Below the pieces are notes generated by a model that worked only from the letters and a program-made list of their open reading frames with translations, ran no database searches and had not been told where the DNA came from. Positions 9,886 to 20,176 of a stretch of 51,454 nt of DNA are shown here, piece by piece. The translations under genes and the position numbers were made by a program. The stretch is from assembly GCA_947461995.1 (NCBI GenBank), contig CANHNH010000001.1:78913-130366 (forward strand), read 5' to 3'. Within the stretch, counting starts at the first letter, position 1, and each line of letters starts with the position of its first letter. The DNA comes from Candidatus Nanopelagicaceae bacterium (lineage in GTDB: Bacteria; Actinomycetota; Actinomycetes; Nanopelagicales; Nanopelagicaceae).

Positions 9886-11409
9886 TTATGCCTCCTTGGT
9901 TGAGTGTGAAAGAGCACCAAGGCTCTTTGGTGATACACCTGAAAGGGCATGACCAGAACTAAAGAAATTTAATCTTGCTAAGTATGTTGTCAATGGTTTA
10001 GTGAAAGCAAAGACCACAAGTAGATCTACAAGAGTTGTCAGTCCGAGAGTGAATGCGAAACCACGTACGCCGCCGACTGCAAAGAAATACAAAAGCACAG
10101 CGGCAATGATAGAAACAAAGTCAGCGACAATAATCGTGCGGCGTGCACGGACCCAGCCTGTTTCAACCGCGGAACGCAATGATCTTCCTTCGCGAACTTC
10201 ATCTCGAATACGCTCAAAATAAACAATAAATGAGTCTGCCGTAATACCGATTGCAACGATCGCGCCAGCGATACCCGCCAAAGTCAGAGTGAATCCAATC
10301 CATTTACCCAGAAGTAAGAAGAATAGATAAACCAAGGCTCCCGCAACCAAGAGTGAACCAACCGAAACGATTCCTAATCCACGGTAATACAAAAGTGAGT
10401 AAAGAAGCACTAAGGCCAAGCCGAGGAATCCAGCAAGCAAACCTGCGTTTAATTGATCTGCTCCAAGAGTTGGAGAAACTTGTTGAACTTCGCCGCGATC
10501 AAATGCCAATGGCAATGCGCCATATTTAAGAACGTTCGCAAGATCTTGTGCTTCTACTTGAGTAAAGGAGCCAGTAATTTGTGCGTTACCCGATGGAATT
10601 GCCTCGTTAATTCGTGGAGCAGAAACAACTAAACCATCCAAAACGATTGCCACTTGATTTTGCGGAGAAGGTAGCGATGTAACTCGGGCAGTAATTGCAC
10701 CGAAGGCTCTTGTACCTTCATCGTTGAAAACTAGTGATACATACCAAGCATTACCACCTTGTTGATCAATGCCTGCTGTCGCTTTTGAAACTTGGCGTCC
10801 CAGAACTTCTGCCTTATCGAGAATATATTTTGAGCCACCATTTCTGTCGCAGGCGATAATTGGGCTATCAGCATTATCGCTGCCAGTCCCCTGGAGATTT
10901 TCTGCTTTGGTGCAATCAAGGGCTGCAAATTGTGCATTCAATTCAGGGGTGACAGCAGCTGCTGGTGTTGCAGTTGAATCTGCAGGCGTAGCCGAAGCGG
11001 CACCTGGCGCACTTGCTAGAACTTGTCTAAATCGCAACTCTGCAGTTTGACCAACGAGTTCTACAACGCGACGTCCTGTATCACCAGGAATTGAAATAAT
11101 AATTTGGCGGTTTGTGCCACTTCCTTGCGCGGCTACTTCACTTTCTGCCACACCTAATGAGTTAACACGTTGGCGAATAATTGAAACAGCTTGATCGATA
11201 GCTTCGGTTGTAACTTTGCCATTTTCGCCGGGAGCAATTCGCGGTTGCAAAGTAACACTCGTGCCACCTCGAAGATCCAATCCAAGTCGAACCGCAGTTG
11301 CTCCTGAAATGAGAACAGATGCAAGCAGAGCCAACATAAGCAGAGCAAGAATTACCAGGGTGCGCCCTGGACGGGCAGCAGCTTTTACGGACTTATTCGA
11401 TGTGGACAT
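9886..11409 (-). CDS. secD: Protein-export membrane protein SecD
   Basis: SecD (507 residues) is the larger partner of SecF in the translocon accessory complex. The N-terminal helix leads into the signature RLGLDLRGGTSVTLQPR. A large extracytoplasmic domain follows, including an Ala/Pro/Thr-rich insert near residues 140-160 and the DGLVVSAPRINEAIPSG stretch. Six membrane segments end the protein, with GIAGAIVAIGITADSFIVY among them. It lies 11 bases after ruvB. In many actinobacteria a yajC gene sits between ruvB and secD; here there is none. Confidence 0.96.
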   Translation of the reverse strand: MSTSNKSVKAAARPGRTLVILALLMLALLASVLISGATAVRLGLDLRGGTSVTLQPRIAPGENGKVTTEAIDQAVSIIRQRVNSLGVAESEVAAQGSGTNRQIIISIPGDTGRRVVELVGQTAELRFRQVLASAPGAASATPADSTATPAAAVTPELNAQFAALDCTKAENLQGTGSDNADSPIIACDRNGGSKYILDKAEVLGRQVSKATAGIDQQGGNAWYVSLVFNDEGTRAFGAITARVTSLPSPQNQVAIVLDGLVVSAPRINEAIPSGNAQITGSFTQVEAQDLANVLKYGALPLAFDRGEVQQVSPTLGADQLNAGLLAGFLGLALVLLYSLLYYRGLGIVSVGSLLVAGALVYLFFLLLGKWIGFTLTLAGIAGAIVAIGITADSFIVYFERIRDEVREGRSLRSAVETGWVRARRTIIVADFVSIIAAVLLYFFAVGGVRGFAFTLGLTTLVDLLVVFAFTKPLTTYLARLNFFSSGHALSGVSPKSLGALSHSTKEA

Positions 11410-11420
11410 AAGTGCAGAGT

Positions 11421-12473
11421 CTAGGCTTGATTATCTGGTGTGTCGAAAAGGCCAGGAGTTGCCGCTAATTCGGCGGGCGGGGTGCGCCCGATATGGGTCC
11501 AACCCAACGCTGTTGCAATTCGTCCCCGAGAAGTTCGCGCCATAAAGCCATTTCTTACCAGGAAAGGTTCAGCAACTGATTCGACAGTTTCGGTTTCCTC
11601 ACCAACTGCGATGGCAAGAGTTGATAATCCCACTGGTCCCCCATTAAATCTTTCAATCAACGCAGTTAATACTGCCCGATCGAGTCTGTCTAAACCTTTT
11701 TCATCTACTTCATACATCTCAAGGGCTGCCATGGCATGAGCATGAGAAAGTACATTTCCGCCTTGCACTTGCGCGAAATCTCGGACGCGACGGAGCAGTC
11801 TGTTGGAAATTCTTGGCGTGCCACGTGATCGTCCGGCTATTTCTTCAATCGCTTTTGCATCAATTGTGAGCCCTAATAATTTTGCACTTCTGGAGATAAC
11901 AGTTGCTAAATCTTTTTCATCATAAAAATCAAGGTGGGCAGTAAATCCAAAACGATCTCGCAAAGGACTTGGCAATAATCCTGCCCTAGTTGTTGCACCA
12001 ACTAATGTAAAGCGTGGAAGTTGCAGAGGAATCGCTGTTGCTCCCGGTCCTTTTCCAACCACAACATCTACTCGAAAATCTTCCATCGCAAGGTATAGCA
12101 ACTCTTCTGCTGGGCGAGGCAATCTATGAATTTCATCAAGGAAGAGAATCTCTCCTTCAACAAGGGAGGAAAGAATTGCGGCTAAATCACCTGCATGAGT
12201 AATGGCGGGACCGCTTGTAACGCGAATCGGTGTGTTCATCTCACTTGCCAAAATCAGAGCCAGCGTTGTTTTACCCAATCCAGGAGGACCAGATAGCAAA
12301 ATATGATCAGCCGCACTTTCGCGTTTCCGAGCCGCACTAAGTAATACATCTATCTGCTGGCGAACTCGATCTTGTCCAATGAAGTCATTGAGGGTTTTCG
12401 GACGTAGCGCATTTTCTGCAGCTCCATCATCACTTCGAAGTGCTGGTGTAACTAAACGATCATCTGGCGTCAT
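11421..12473 (-). CDS. ruvB: Holliday junction branch-migration ATPase RuvB
   Basis: RuvB (350 residues) is the hexameric AAA+ motor that drives branch migration with RuvA. Walker A is [11 protein letters not shown], Walker B is [10 protein letters not shown], and [18 protein letters not shown] carries the sensor and arginine-finger region. The C-terminal winged-helix domain contains [16 protein letters not shown]. The start overlaps the end of ruvA by 4 bases, showing translational coupling in a ruvC-ruvA-ruvB unit. The length and motifs are normal. Confidence 0.97.
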   Translation of the reverse strand: MTPDDRLVTPALRSDDGAAENALRPKTLNDFIGQDRVRQQIDVLLSAARKRESAADHILLSGPPGLGKTTLALILASEMNTPIRVTSGPAITHAGDLAAILSSLVEGEILFLDEIHRLPRPAEELLYLAMEDFRVDVVVGKGPGATAIPLQLPRFTLVGATTRAGLLPSPLRDRFGFTAHLDFYDEKDLATVISRSAKLLGLTIDAKAIEEIAGRSRGTPRISNRLLRRVRDFAQVQGGNVLSHAHAMAALEMYEVDEKGLDRLDRAVLTALIERFNGGPVGLSTLAIAVGEETETVESVAEPFLVRNGFMARTSRGRIATALGWTHIGRTPPAELAATPGLFDTPDNQA

Positions 12474-13069
12474 TTTTTACCACTCTGCAAGGCCAGTTTA
12501 AGTAATTCGCCCAACTCCATTGCTGCAATTTCTTCTTGTGAAATATCAGATAAAACTGAATTGATTGCGTCATCAGAATCCTTGGCAGAAAAACCTAGAG
12601 ATACAAGTGCACTGGCTAATTGTTCACGCCACACAGGCTGATGTGTTCGCGTATAAGAGCCCTGTCCAAAATCGCTTATTTTAGATTTAAGTTCAAGGAT
12701 TAAACGTTGAGCACCTTTTTTACCGATTCCTGGAACCTTTTCGATTGCAGAAATATTTTCCGTGTTTACGGCATGCGCTAATTCCGAAGGGGTCAATGCG
12801 CCAAGAATGGAAAGCGCAACCTTGGGCCCAATTCCAGAAACTGTTTGAACTAATTCAAATAGCACTCGTGATGGTTCATCGCTAAATCCAAAGAGCGTGA
12901 GGGAATCTTCGCGCACTACAAGGGAGGTAAAAAGATTAGCGTGAGCACCTACAGTCAGGGAAGCGCTTGTATGAGCATTAATCAAAACGTTCATACCCAC
13001 TCCCCCCACTTCAATAATTGTTCTATCGGGAGATAGTGTTTTAACAATTCCGCTTAATGTGGCAATCAT
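12470..13069 (-). CDS. ruvA: Holliday junction DNA-binding protein RuvA
   Basis: RuvA (199 residues) binds four-way junctions as a tetramer and loads RuvB. The N-terminal OB-fold starts [20 protein letters not shown]. Two helix-hairpin-helix motifs are visible, [17 protein letters not shown] and [19 protein letters not shown] flexible stretch leads to a small C-terminal RuvB-contact domain that ends [12 protein letters not shown]. It overlaps both ruvC upstream and ruvB downstream by 4 bases (ATGA). Confidence 0.96.
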   Translation of the reverse strand: MIATLSGIVKTLSPDRTIIEVGGVGMNVLINAHTSASLTVGAHANLFTSLVVREDSLTLFGFSDEPSRVLFELVQTVSGIGPKVALSILGALTPSELAHAVNTENISAIEKVPGIGKKGAQRLILELKSKISDFGQGSYTRTHQPVWREQLASALVSLGFSAKDSDDAINSVLSDISQEEIAAMELGELLKLALQSGKK

Positions 13070-13599
13070 CTAAGGGAAGCCAATCGTTTCTTTTCCGCGG
13101 CTAGTGCAGTTTTAATTTTAGAGTCCGCTGAACCGCGCCAAATATGGCAAATAGCAAGTGCGAGTGCATCAGCGCTATCGGCTGGTTTAGGAATCTCTTG
13201 TAAATTCAATAATCGTTTAACCATTTCTGATACTTGTGATTTATTTGCCCGTCCTGATCCAGTGACCGCGGCTTTTACTTCACTCGGTGTATGCAAAAAC
13301 ACTGGGACATTCTGTTGGGCAGCGACTAGAAGCGCGATTCCGGCAGCTTGGGCAGTGCCCATCACGGTACGAACATTGTGTTGAGAGAAAACTCTTTCCA
13401 CTGCCATCACATCTGGTGAAAACTTTATAACCCATTCGGTGATACCTGTATGCAATTCGAGTAAGCGAAGATCTAGATCTATATCCGCGGCCGTCATGAT
13501 GACACCAACACCATCGAGTGTTAGAACCGAACCTGGAGTGCCTGACACGATGCCGACTCCGCATCTTGTCAGACCTGGGTCAATACCTAGAACTCGCAT
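13066..13599 (-). CDS. ruvC: Holliday junction resolvase RuvC
   Basis: RuvC (177 residues) is the endonuclease that cuts Holliday junctions. Acidic catalytic residues appear in [15 protein letters not shown] (first Asp), [11 protein letters not shown] (Glu) and the C-terminal [12 protein letters not shown]. It leads the ruvC-ruvA-ruvB-secD-secF run. A TAGGCT hexamer ends 6 bases before the ATG and no ribosome-binding site is visible, so the mRNA is likely leaderless and the unit has its own promoter. yebC ends 30 bases upstream. Confidence 0.96.
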   Translation of the reverse strand: MRVLGIDPGLTRCGVGIVSGTPGSVLTLDGVGVIMTAADIDLDLRLLELHTGITEWVIKFSPDVMAVERVFSQHNVRTVMGTAQAAGIALLVAAQQNVPVFLHTPSEVKAAVTGSGRANKSQVSEMVKRLLNLQEIPKPADSADALALAICHIWRGSADSKIKTALAAEKKRLASLR

Positions 13600-13605
13600 A
13601 GCGCA

Positions 13606-13611
13606 AGCCTA
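13606..13611 (-). promoter_or_regulatory. Predicted -10 element for leaderless ruvC
   Basis: Read on the minus strand, TAGGCT matches the actinobacterial -10 pattern TANNNT and ends 6 bases before the ruvC ATG. Transcription would then start at the A of the start codon. No purine-rich ribosome-binding site lies in between. The same hexamer, at the same spacing, precedes the gene at 20177. Confidence 0.55.
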
Positions 13612-13629
13612 AGAGGTGGAGAGAAAAAA

Positions 13630-14382
13630 TTAAGCCAGGCTCGCCATTACTTCATCTGATACATCAGCGTTGCTGAAGACATTTTGCACATCATCTAGCT
13701 CTTCAATCGCATCGATAAGTTCGAATACTTTCGTTGCCGATTCAGCATCTAAATCAATGGTCATAGATGGAATAAATGATGAATCAGCCGATTCATAATC
13801 TATTCCGGCACTTTGCAATGCAGTGCGCGCGGTAACCAGATCACTTGCTTCGCAAATAATTTCAAAAGATTCACCATTGTCTTTAACTTCTTCGGCACCA
13901 GCATCGAGTACTGCTTCAAGAATGGATTCTTCCGTGGCACCAGATGCTTTGTTAACAATAATTAAACCTTTGCGGTTAAACAGATATGCAACCGAACCAG
14001 GATCTGCCATTGAGCCACCATTTCGGGTGACTGCAACTCGAACTTCTGATGCCGCGCGATTGCGACTATCTGATAAACACTCAATCATGATTGCGACACC
14101 ATGAGGGCCATAACCTTCATACATAATTGTTTGCCAATCAGCACCGCCGGATTCAAGGCCAGCACCTCGCTTTATTGCGCGTTCAATGTTGTCTGCAGGC
14201 ATCGAATTTTTCTTAGCCTTTGCAACTGCATCAAAAAGTGTCGGGTTGCCTTCCATATCTGGACCACCATTGCGCGAAGCCACCTCAATAGCTTTGATTA
14301 ACTTCGCAAAATTCTTAGCACGTCGACCATCAATGATGGCTTTTTTGTGCTTCGTAGTCGCCCACTTGGAATGGCCGGACAT
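13630..14382 (-). CDS. yebC: YebC/PmpR-family protein
   Basis: This 250-residue protein belongs to the YebC/TACO1 family, described both as transcription regulators and as factors that help ribosomes through difficult stretches. The family N-terminus is exact ([16 protein letters not shown]), followed by [20 protein letters not shown] and the conserved [12 protein letters not shown]. The C-terminal region is acidic. GTGAGGTG lies just before the ATG as a ribosome-binding site. The pdxS-pdxT-yebC-ruvC order is standard in actinobacteria. Which of the proposed roles applies here cannot be read from the sequence. Confidence 0.95.
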   Translation of the reverse strand: MSGHSKWATTKHKKAIIDGRRAKNFAKLIKAIEVASRNGGPDMEGNPTLFDAVAKAKKNSMPADNIERAIKRGAGLESGGADWQTIMYEGYGPHGVAIMIECLSDSRNRAASEVRVAVTRNGGSMADPGSVAYLFNRKGLIIVNKASGATEESILEAVLDAGAEEVKDNGESFEIICEASDLVTARTALQSAGIDYESADSSFIPSMTIDLDAESATKVFELIDAIEELDDVQNVFSNADVSDEVMASLA

Positions 14383-14444
14383 TTAACACCTCACCTGAAA
14401 GTTTGTTTATTCGTGCCTTACTTTATCGCAATCTGAAGATTTCT

Positions 14445-15035
14445 CTATCTGCAAACTTTCTCGAGAAAATACCTATGCACGCTGTAATCATCAGTAATTT
14501 CGGGATGAAACGCCGTAGCTAGTAGATGTCCTTGACGCACGGCAACCACATGAGATTGGCCATCACTACCTTCAATACTGGCCAACACCTGAACATCTTG
14601 GCCAACTTTTTCTACCCATGGCGCCCGAATGAATATTGCGCAAATCGGTGACGCCGAAATTTCGGGAGCCAAGACTTCAGCTTCGAAAGAATCTACCTGG
14701 CGCCCAAATGCATTCCGACGGACAGTTATATCGATGCCACCAAAAGTTTCTTGACCGTCTTTTGCGGCCACGATGTGATCAGCCAACATAATCATTCCGG
14801 CACATGAGCCATAGGTCGGCATGCCTGATGCAATGCGTCTTTTGATTGGTTCAAATACTTCAAAAGTTTTTGCAAGAGAAACAATTGTGGTTGATTCTCC
14901 ACCTGGGATTATTAGTGCATCAACCTTTTCTAACTCTGCTGGAGTTCGAACCTCAACGCCTTGAACACCACACTGCGTTAGAGCATTTAAGTGCTCGCGA
15001 AAATCTCCTTGTAAAGCCAGAACACCAACCCGCAA
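14445..15035 (-). CDS. pdxT: PLP synthase glutaminase subunit PdxT
   Basis: PdxT (196 residues) hydrolyses glutamine and passes ammonia to PdxS for synthesis of pyridoxal 5'-phosphate. The class I glutaminase features are present: [11 protein letters not shown] at the N-terminus, IPGGESTTI, the nucleophile cysteine in [10 protein letters not shown], and the His-Glu pair in [11 protein letters not shown]. The start is a TTG at 15033-15035, seven bases after the pdxS stop; the family N-terminus begins right there, so this rare start codon is likely correct. No strong ribosome-binding site is visible, which fits coupling to pdxS. Confidence 0.95.
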   Translation of the reverse strand: MRVGVLALQGDFREHLNALTQCGVQGVEVRTPAELEKVDALIIPGGESTTIVSLAKTFEVFEPIKRRIASGMPTYGSCAGMIMLADHIVAAKDGQETFGGIDITVRRNAFGRQVDSFEAEVLAPEISASPICAIFIRAPWVEKVGQDVQVLASIEGSDGQSHVVAVRQGHLLATAFHPEITDDYSVHRYFLEKVCR

Positions 15036-15042
15036 GTGTTAA

Positions 15043-15930
15043 TTACCAACCGCGTTCGGAGAGGCGATGTGGGGCCGGTAGATCTGCAACATTGATACCC
15101 ACCATTGCTTCACCAAGTCCGCGGGAGGCATCTCCCACAATTTTTGGATCGTTATAAAAAGTAGTTGCTTTCACACATGCTGACGCACGACTCTTTGGAT
15201 CACCAGATTTGAAGATACCGGAACCGATGAATACTCCATCTGCGCCCATTTGCATCATGAGTGCGGCATCTGCAGGAGTTGCAATTCCACCCGCTGTAAA
15301 TAGAACAACTGGAAGTTTGCCGTTTGCAGCAACTTCTTTTACTAAATCGTAGGGAGCTTGCATTTCTTTCGCGGCGACATATAACTCATCTTCACGCATT
15401 GACGTGAGTCGACGAATTTCTCCACCGATTTGGCGCATGTGCGTCATCGCATTTGAAACATCGCCCGTTCCTGCTTCACCTTTAGAGCGAATCATTGCCG
15501 CACCTTCATTAATGCGACGCAGAGCTTCTCCTAGATTTGTGGCACCGCAAACAAATGGAACTGTGAAATCCCATTTATTAATGTGATTGGTGTAATCAGT
15601 TGGTGTCAGAACTTCGGATTCGTCGATGTAATCAACACCTAAACTCTGCAAGATTTGTGCTTCAACAAAGTGTCCAATGCGAGCTTTAGCCATCACAGGA
15701 ATAGAAACTGCGGCTTGAATTGCAGCAATCATGTCTGGATCGGACATGCGAGCGACACCACCTTGCGCGCGGATATCGGCTGGAACTCTTTCAAGTGCCA
15801 TCACTGCAACTGCGCCAGCATCTTCGGCAATCTTTGCTTGCTCAACATTGACAACGTCCATGATGACGCCGCCTTTGAGTATCTCAGCCATGCCGCGCTT
15901 AACGCGTGATGTTCCACTTTCCTGTGCCAT
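15043..15930 (-). CDS. pdxS: PLP synthase subunit PdxS
   Basis: PdxS (295 residues) forms the dodecameric core that builds pyridoxal 5'-phosphate from ribose 5-phosphate, glyceraldehyde 3-phosphate and ammonia. The sequence is strongly conserved: [18 protein letters not shown] with the first catalytic-site residues, [18 protein letters not shown], and [16 protein letters not shown] with the phosphate-binding site. The ATG has GGGAG about 7 bases ahead. It is immediately followed by its partner pdxT. Several PLP enzymes lie in this window (desulfurase, class IV aminotransferase). Confidence 0.97.
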   Translation of the reverse strand: MAQESGTSRVKRGMAEILKGGVIMDVVNVEQAKIAEDAGAVAVMALERVPADIRAQGGVARMSDPDMIAAIQAAVSIPVMAKARIGHFVEAQILQSLGVDYIDESEVLTPTDYTNHINKWDFTVPFVCGATNLGEALRRINEGAAMIRSKGEAGTGDVSNAMTHMRQIGGEIRRLTSMREDELYVAAKEMQAPYDLVKEVAANGKLPVVLFTAGGIATPADAALMMQMGADGVFIGSGIFKSGDPKSRASACVKATTFYNDPKIVGDASRGLGEAMVGINVADLPAPHRLSERGW

Positions 15931-15961
15931 TACAACTCCCTGTATGAATAGGGGGCTAATA

Positions 15962-17008
15962 CTACTTTGAAGTTGGAGTTGGCGCGCTCGCAGGTTTGCG
16001 CGTGAAATCGGGTTCTTTATCGGTAAGAGCTACCCAAATTTGTCCCGGTGCAAATTTTACTTCTGCCCCAGTTGCATCTGTCCATGTCGTTGGGGATAAA
16101 GAATCTGGGCGGTTCCACGTACCTTCGATCACAGTGCTATCGCGCAGAACGTAGCCTTTACCCGTACCTACAGTTTGAGAAAAGGGAGTGTTCCCACCGA
16201 ACTTATCTCCGTATTCCGAAGGCGTGATTGAAACTAATTGAATCACAAGTGTGGTGGGACCTAAATTCTTACCTAAGTCTGAAAGATCAGGCGCCGAATT
16301 CACATTTAAAAACCAACGACTGCTCGTTTCATCCCATGTTGCGAAATATCTTTGAGCTGGCCAATGCATGGTGACATCGGTAATTTCAAAACCTGTGTTC
16401 TCTAACTTCTCAGAAAAAGTCCAGCCCACATTCTTAGCTGAATCAATTACCGTGGCCTTAATCTTTTCATTAGCCATTAAAGCTTGTGCGTTTAGGAACA
16501 TTGCGTACGGTTGGATTCTGTTTGGATCATTTACATAAAAAGTGGGGCCTCGACGCATTGCTCCCACATCTGAAAGTTTTGCGGCGGCAATAACTGGAAG
16601 TAATTTGTGTTGGGCCCCGCTAAAAGCAAATGCAACATGACCATATTGCGCAAGAAGTTCAATGTCACTGATGCGTGCACTTCTAACAGGTCCTATGCGT
16701 GTCGGAATACTCGATGAGAAAACAGCCGCTAAACGCGTGAGTCCACCTTCTACTTGTTCAATATATACAACATCAGCAAATTCTAAACCGACCTGAGGAC
16801 GGGCATTTGATGTGTCATCTATTTTTACAACAAGTACTGGTCCATTTTCGCCTTCTCGCCCGCTTAAAACATTGGTCTGAATTGGATCCGAAACTAATTG
16901 TGAGACGCTTTGAGTAATTGATGCACACCCTGCAGTACTCAGTACGGCGATATATGCGGCAAGCACAAGTAGAGTTTTGGTTTTAGAGAACATCAGATTC
17001 GAACTCAT
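15962..17008 (-). CDS. DUF3048 (YerB-like) predicted lipoprotein
   Basis: This 348-residue protein matches the DUF3048 / YerB family of exported proteins with unknown function. The N-terminus is a signal sequence ([20 protein letters not shown]); the cysteine that ends it is a plausible lipid attachment site, though Thr at -3 is atypical. Family landmarks are [36 protein letters not shown] and [21 protein letters not shown] Pro/Thr-rich tail ends the protein. Its 5' end overlaps the upstream LemA-like gene by 26 bases, or by 11 if the second Met (16993) is used. The envelope location is inferred. Confidence 0.85.
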   Translation of the reverse strand: MSSNLMFSKTKTLLVLAAYIAVLSTAGCASITQSVSQLVSDPIQTNVLSGREGENGPVLVVKIDDTSNARPQVGLEFADVVYIEQVEGGLTRLAAVFSSSIPTRIGPVRSARISDIELLAQYGHVAFAFSGAQHKLLPVIAAAKLSDVGAMRRGPTFYVNDPNRIQPYAMFLNAQALMANEKIKATVIDSAKNVGWTFSEKLENTGFEITDVTMHWPAQRYFATWDETSSRWFLNVNSAPDLSDLGKNLGPTTLVIQLVSITPSEYGDKFGGNTPFSQTVGTGKGYVLRDSTVIEGTWNRPDSLSPTTWTDATGAEVKFAPGQIWVALTDKEPDFTRKPASAPTPTSK

Positions 17009-17486
17009 AAGTTATTGGCAAGGGCGCTGTTCCCGCTAATCGAAAAATGCGAACAATTAATTTTCGACGGACTAAATGCGTTCTGGTGACAGCATCAACA
17101 TGTAAGGCAATTGCGATTCGAACTTTATCGGTTAACTGCGATAATTCGCGGAGTAATACAACTTCTGCAGGTCTCTGACTACTCTGACCATCGGCTAATA
17201 GAAGTCCGAGAGCTCCTGATAACCCACTTTCGGCAACTGAGCGATTTTCGATATTGGCCTCTCGTGCTTGATATGCAGCTGCAGTGAGAAGCATCGCGGA
17301 AGCGGGATCTGCAATTTCACTTCGAGAGATTTCAAGTGCAACCGCTGCACGTCGTTGTAATAAACCATCTAGATTTGCCCAACTCGTTTCGACACGATGG
17401 TGAAGTCGATCTAAACGAGTAGCCAAAAAAGTTAAGTACCAGATAAAAATCAACATGAAGACAATCACGAATACCGAGGTTTTCAT
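16983..17486 (-). CDS. LemA-like single-pass membrane protein
   Basis: This is a 167-residue protein with one N-terminal membrane helix (about residues 5-23). A helical region follows whose start, RLDRLHHRVETSWANLDGLL, resembles the first helix of LemA-type proteins (paired helices with R, N and L spacing). The remainder has no recognised motif. It is wedged between pimA (immediately upstream) and the DUF3048 gene (26-base overlap), so it belongs to the phosphatidylinositol mannoside operon. Mycobacteria also keep a membrane protein gene downstream of pimA. Function unknown; the LemA likeness is by eye. Confidence 0.75.
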   Translation of the reverse strand: MKTSVFVIVFMLIFIWYLTFLATRLDRLHHRVETSWANLDGLLQRRAAVALEISRSEIADPASAMLLTAAAYQAREANIENRSVAESGLSGALGLLLADGQSSQRPAEVVLLRELSQLTDKVRIAIALHVDAVTRTHLVRRKLIVRIFRLAGTAPLPITYEFESDVL

Positions 17487-18674
17487 TTAATCATCTCCTC
17501 GTTGATCGCGTCCGATAAATCTACTCCAGGCTCGATTTTCTGAAGCGAGCCTAACTTTTTCACCTGAAACCAAAGACATCTCATAAATCGAGAAAATCTG
17601 ATCTGCTACCACTTTCCAATCAAACTGTTGTGCATGTTTTTTCCCAGCTTTACCAAGAGCGATTCTGCGATCATCATTTCGCAACAAATCTATAACTCGT
17701 TTAGCAAGTTCTGTAGAACTTTCTGATTCAAATAGTTCTCCATATTCTCCGTGACTAAGCAATGACTCAAACGCGGGAATATCGCTAGCAACAACGGTAG
17801 CACCACCAGCGAGAGCCTCTGCCAAGATAATTCCGAAAGATTCCCCACCTGTATTTGGTGCGATATAGAGAGAAATAGATGCAAGAAAATTTGCTTTATC
17901 TTGCTCACTAATTTTCCCAAGAAATGTGAATCTTGATCGCAATTGTGGGTCGATGGATTTAATTACTTCCTCTTGATCTCCTGGACCGGCAACAAAAACT
18001 CGAACATCGGGAGCGAATCTAGAAATTATTGGTAACGCGTCAACTAAAACTGATAAACCTTTTCTGGGTTCTTCAAAGCGACCTATAAATCCCAGCGTAT
18101 TTCCTTGCCACTGTGGTTTTGGGACGCCATCTCTATAGCGATCAGCGTAAATTCCATTAGGGATCACAACTGCATCAGTTTCAAGGTGTTCAGTTAACGT
18201 TGCCCGGGCCGCTTCACTCACAGCAATACGAGCAGATAATTTTTCAATAACCGGTTCAAGGATTGGTCCAATTGCAAAAATTGCCTTCTGCCTCTTCGCG
18301 GCGGCATGAAAAGTTCCAACCATAGGTCCCACTGCAGCCCAGCACGCCAACAATGAAATAGAAGGAATTGCAGGTTCGTGTAAGTGCAAAATATCGAAAC
18401 CACCTTGGGCTATCCATTGTCGAACTCTCGCAAAAGCAATCGGCCCAAATAGAACCCGCGCAACTGCCCCGTTATAAGGAATCGCAATTGGCTTGCCTGC
18501 GCTAACAACATATGAGGGAATGCTTGTTTCATCAATCACTGGTGCAAGTACTGAAACATCATGTCCTGCAGCAATTAAAAATTCTGCTAAATCTCGAACA
18601 TGATTTTGAACCCCACCAGGTGTATCCCAGCCATATGGACAAACGATTCCAATTTTAAGAGAACGAGTAAGCAT
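17487..18674 (-). CDS. pimA: GDP-mannose-dependent phosphatidylinositol mannosyltransferase PimA
   Basis: This GT4-family glycosyltransferase of 395 residues is best read as PimA, which adds the first mannose to phosphatidylinositol at the inner membrane face. The N-terminus has CPYGWDTPGGVQNHVRDLAE, with the Gly-rich loop that binds the nucleotide sugar. LHLHEPAIPS and GTFHA follow, then GFIGRFEEPRKGLSVL. The C-terminal E-x7-E element lies in GGESFGIILAEALAGG. Position between acyltransferase and LemA-like gene, with pgsA two genes up, matches the mycobacterial pimA locus. Its start overlaps the acyltransferase stop by 1 base (TAATG). Confidence 0.92.
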   Translation of the reverse strand: MLTRSLKIGIVCPYGWDTPGGVQNHVRDLAEFLIAAGHDVSVLAPVIDETSIPSYVVSAGKPIAIPYNGAVARVLFGPIAFARVRQWIAQGGFDILHLHEPAIPSISLLACWAAVGPMVGTFHAAAKRQKAIFAIGPILEPVIEKLSARIAVSEAARATLTEHLETDAVVIPNGIYADRYRDGVPKPQWQGNTLGFIGRFEEPRKGLSVLVDALPIISRFAPDVRVFVAGPGDQEEVIKSIDPQLRSRFTFLGKISEQDKANFLASISLYIAPNTGGESFGIILAEALAGGATVVASDIPAFESLLSHGEYGELFESESSTELAKRVIDLLRNDDRRIALGKAGKKHAQQFDWKVVADQIFSIYEMSLVSGEKVRLASENRAWSRFIGRDQRGDD

Positions 18675-19558
18675 TAGATTCGCTCCTTAAAATCTTCATC
18701 AATCCAAATTCGCTGAAGCATGTGCCAATCCTGAGGATATTGATTAATTCCCTTTGCAAAATTATCTGCCGATTTTTGAACCAGTACTGACACTTTCTCT
18801 TCCTGGGTACCGCTCTCTGGGACTTCAATTTCATCAAATGTAATATGTATGCCGCGTTCTGTGTAATTCACAAAAGCAGTCAACAGAATTGCGCCAGTCT
18901 TCACTGCTAACACTGCAGGTCCTGCTGGCATGCGTGCGGGTCCTTCAAAAAATTCCACATCAATTCCTGATTTAGAGAGATCACGGTCAGCGACAAGTGC
19001 CACGAGATGGCCTTCTCTTAACCTCTGTGCCAAAGTTGCTACAGATCTGGAATCCAACGCTAGTACTTCCATACCCATTGCTTGTCGGTAGCGAAGAAAT
19101 TCAAGAAACAATCTTTCAGGTTTGAGCCTTTCTGCAACTGTGACCAAATGAATTCCTTTTAAACAAAAATATGCACCAGCGTGATCCCAATTGCCGGCGT
19201 GAGGTAGCGAAACAATTACTCCCCGTCCACTTGCGATTCCATCTAGTAGCAAATTTTCTCTTGTAACAGTTACTGTGGAGTTGATACGTTCCTTATCCCA
19301 ATTCGGAAATCTAAAAGTGTCACACCAATATCTCATGTACGAAGACATGGCATCTTCAAGTAGTTTTTGCATCTGCAATTGCGAGATCTCTGGTTTTATC
19401 CGAGCCAAATTACTTCCTAGACGTTGAACACTCTTGCCATTGCGCTTTACTAGAAAACTTGCACCTTTTTCAAAGAGAAAATAGGCCAAAGATTCAGGCA
19501 ACGCACGAAATAACTTCCAAGCAAAGATGTACGCCCATCCGATGAGACTTTCTTTCAT
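18674..19558 (-). CDS. Phosphatidylinositol mannoside acyltransferase (LpxL-type)
   Basis: A 294-residue member of the lysophospholipid / lipid A acyltransferase family. By synteny with pimA and pgsA it corresponds to mycobacterial PatA, which acylates a mannose of PIM. The catalytic H-x4-D motif is in SLPHAGNWDHAG, and LVADRDLSKSGIDVEFFEGP is the second conserved block. A hydrophobic N-terminal segment fits peripheral attachment to the inner membrane. One base separates it from pgsA upstream, and it overlaps pimA downstream by one base, so the three genes are tightly coupled. The exact acyl donor is inferred from the family. Confidence 0.9.
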   Translation of the reverse strand: MKESLIGWAYIFAWKLFRALPESLAYFLFEKGASFLVKRNGKSVQRLGSNLARIKPEISQLQMQKLLEDAMSSYMRYWCDTFRFPNWDKERINSTVTVTRENLLLDGIASGRGVIVSLPHAGNWDHAGAYFCLKGIHLVTVAERLKPERLFLEFLRYRQAMGMEVLALDSRSVATLAQRLREGHLVALVADRDLSKSGIDVEFFEGPARMPAGPAVLAVKTGAILLTAFVNYTERGIHITFDEIEVPESGTQEEKVSVLVQKSADNFAKGINQYPQDWHMLQRIWIDEDFKERI

Positions 19559-19559
19559 G

Positions 19560-20162
19560 TTAAATCGCGCGTTTTACGATTATTAATCGTTGAAGCGTTG
19601 TTATAACGCCAAGTATTGCGAGAACCCATGCACTAATCGAAAGTGCAAAAGGCACGCCTAGTCCATGAAATCCTGTTCCAACTAAAACGATAATCGCTCG
19701 TTCTGTACGCTCGGCAATCCCGCCGCTACAGGAGATACTCATGCTTTCTGCTTTTGCTCGAATATATGAAATTAGCATTCCTGTGATGAGGCACACCAAG
19801 TAAACAATAGATAAACGATCTTGAGTGTCAATTAAATAGATTGCAACGCCACACAAAACAGCTGAATCAGAAACTCTGTCAACAGTTGAATCTAGGAATG
19901 CCCCCCATTTGCTAGATCCCGCGGCACTAATTCTTGCCATAGCGCCATCAAATAAATCGCTGAGCATGAAAACTGTTATAAATAAAGTTCCAACAAAGAA
20001 TTCGCCACGAGGAAAGAAATACAAGGAACTCAAGACAACGCAAAGAGCTCCGATAGCAGTGACTGCATTCGGCGTTAATCCGATTCGTAGGAAGAATCGG
20101 GCCACCGGAGAAATTATTCGCGTGACCGCAGGTTTCAAAACTTCGCTAATCATTGGGTACAT
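19560..20162 (-). CDS. pgsA: CDP-alcohol phosphatidyltransferase (PI/PIP synthase-like)
   Basis: This integral membrane enzyme (200 residues from this start) belongs to the CDP-alcohol phosphatidyltransferase family; the locus suggests the PgsA1 type that makes phosphatidylinositol phosphate. The catalytic pattern D-x2-D-G-x2-A-R-x8-G-x3-D-x3-D is complete, beginning LFDGAMARISAAG and ending AFLDSTVDRVSD. About five or six membrane helices are visible. The start is uncertain: ATG at 20162, ATG at 20153, or TTG at 20183, which would overlap the divergent gene. I prefer 20162. It leads the acyltransferase and pimA genes. Confidence 0.9.
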   Translation of the reverse strand: MYPMISEVLKPAVTRIISPVARFFLRIGLTPNAVTAIGALCVVLSSLYFFPRGEFFVGTLFITVFMLSDLFDGAMARISAAGSSKWGAFLDSTVDRVSDSAVLCGVAIYLIDTQDRLSIVYLVCLITGMLISYIRAKAESMSISCSGGIAERTERAIIVLVGTGFHGLGVPFALSISAWVLAILGVITTLQRLIIVKRAI

Positions 20163-20164
20163 CG

Positions 20165-20170
20165 TAGGCT
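20165..20170 (+). promoter_or_regulatory. Predicted -10 element for leaderless gene at 20177
   Basis: TAGGCT fits TANNNT and ends 6 bases before the ATG at 20177, with no ribosome-binding site between. It lies only a few bases from the proposed pgsA start, so the two divergent genes share almost no spacer and each promoter must extend into the other gene. Confidence 0.45.
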
Positions 20171-20176
20171 GAGGCC

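Noticed and set aside
13280-13564. Minus-strand frame of 94 codons within ruvC
   Set aside because: It is in another frame of the same strand; the ruvC translation carries all the catalytic motifs.
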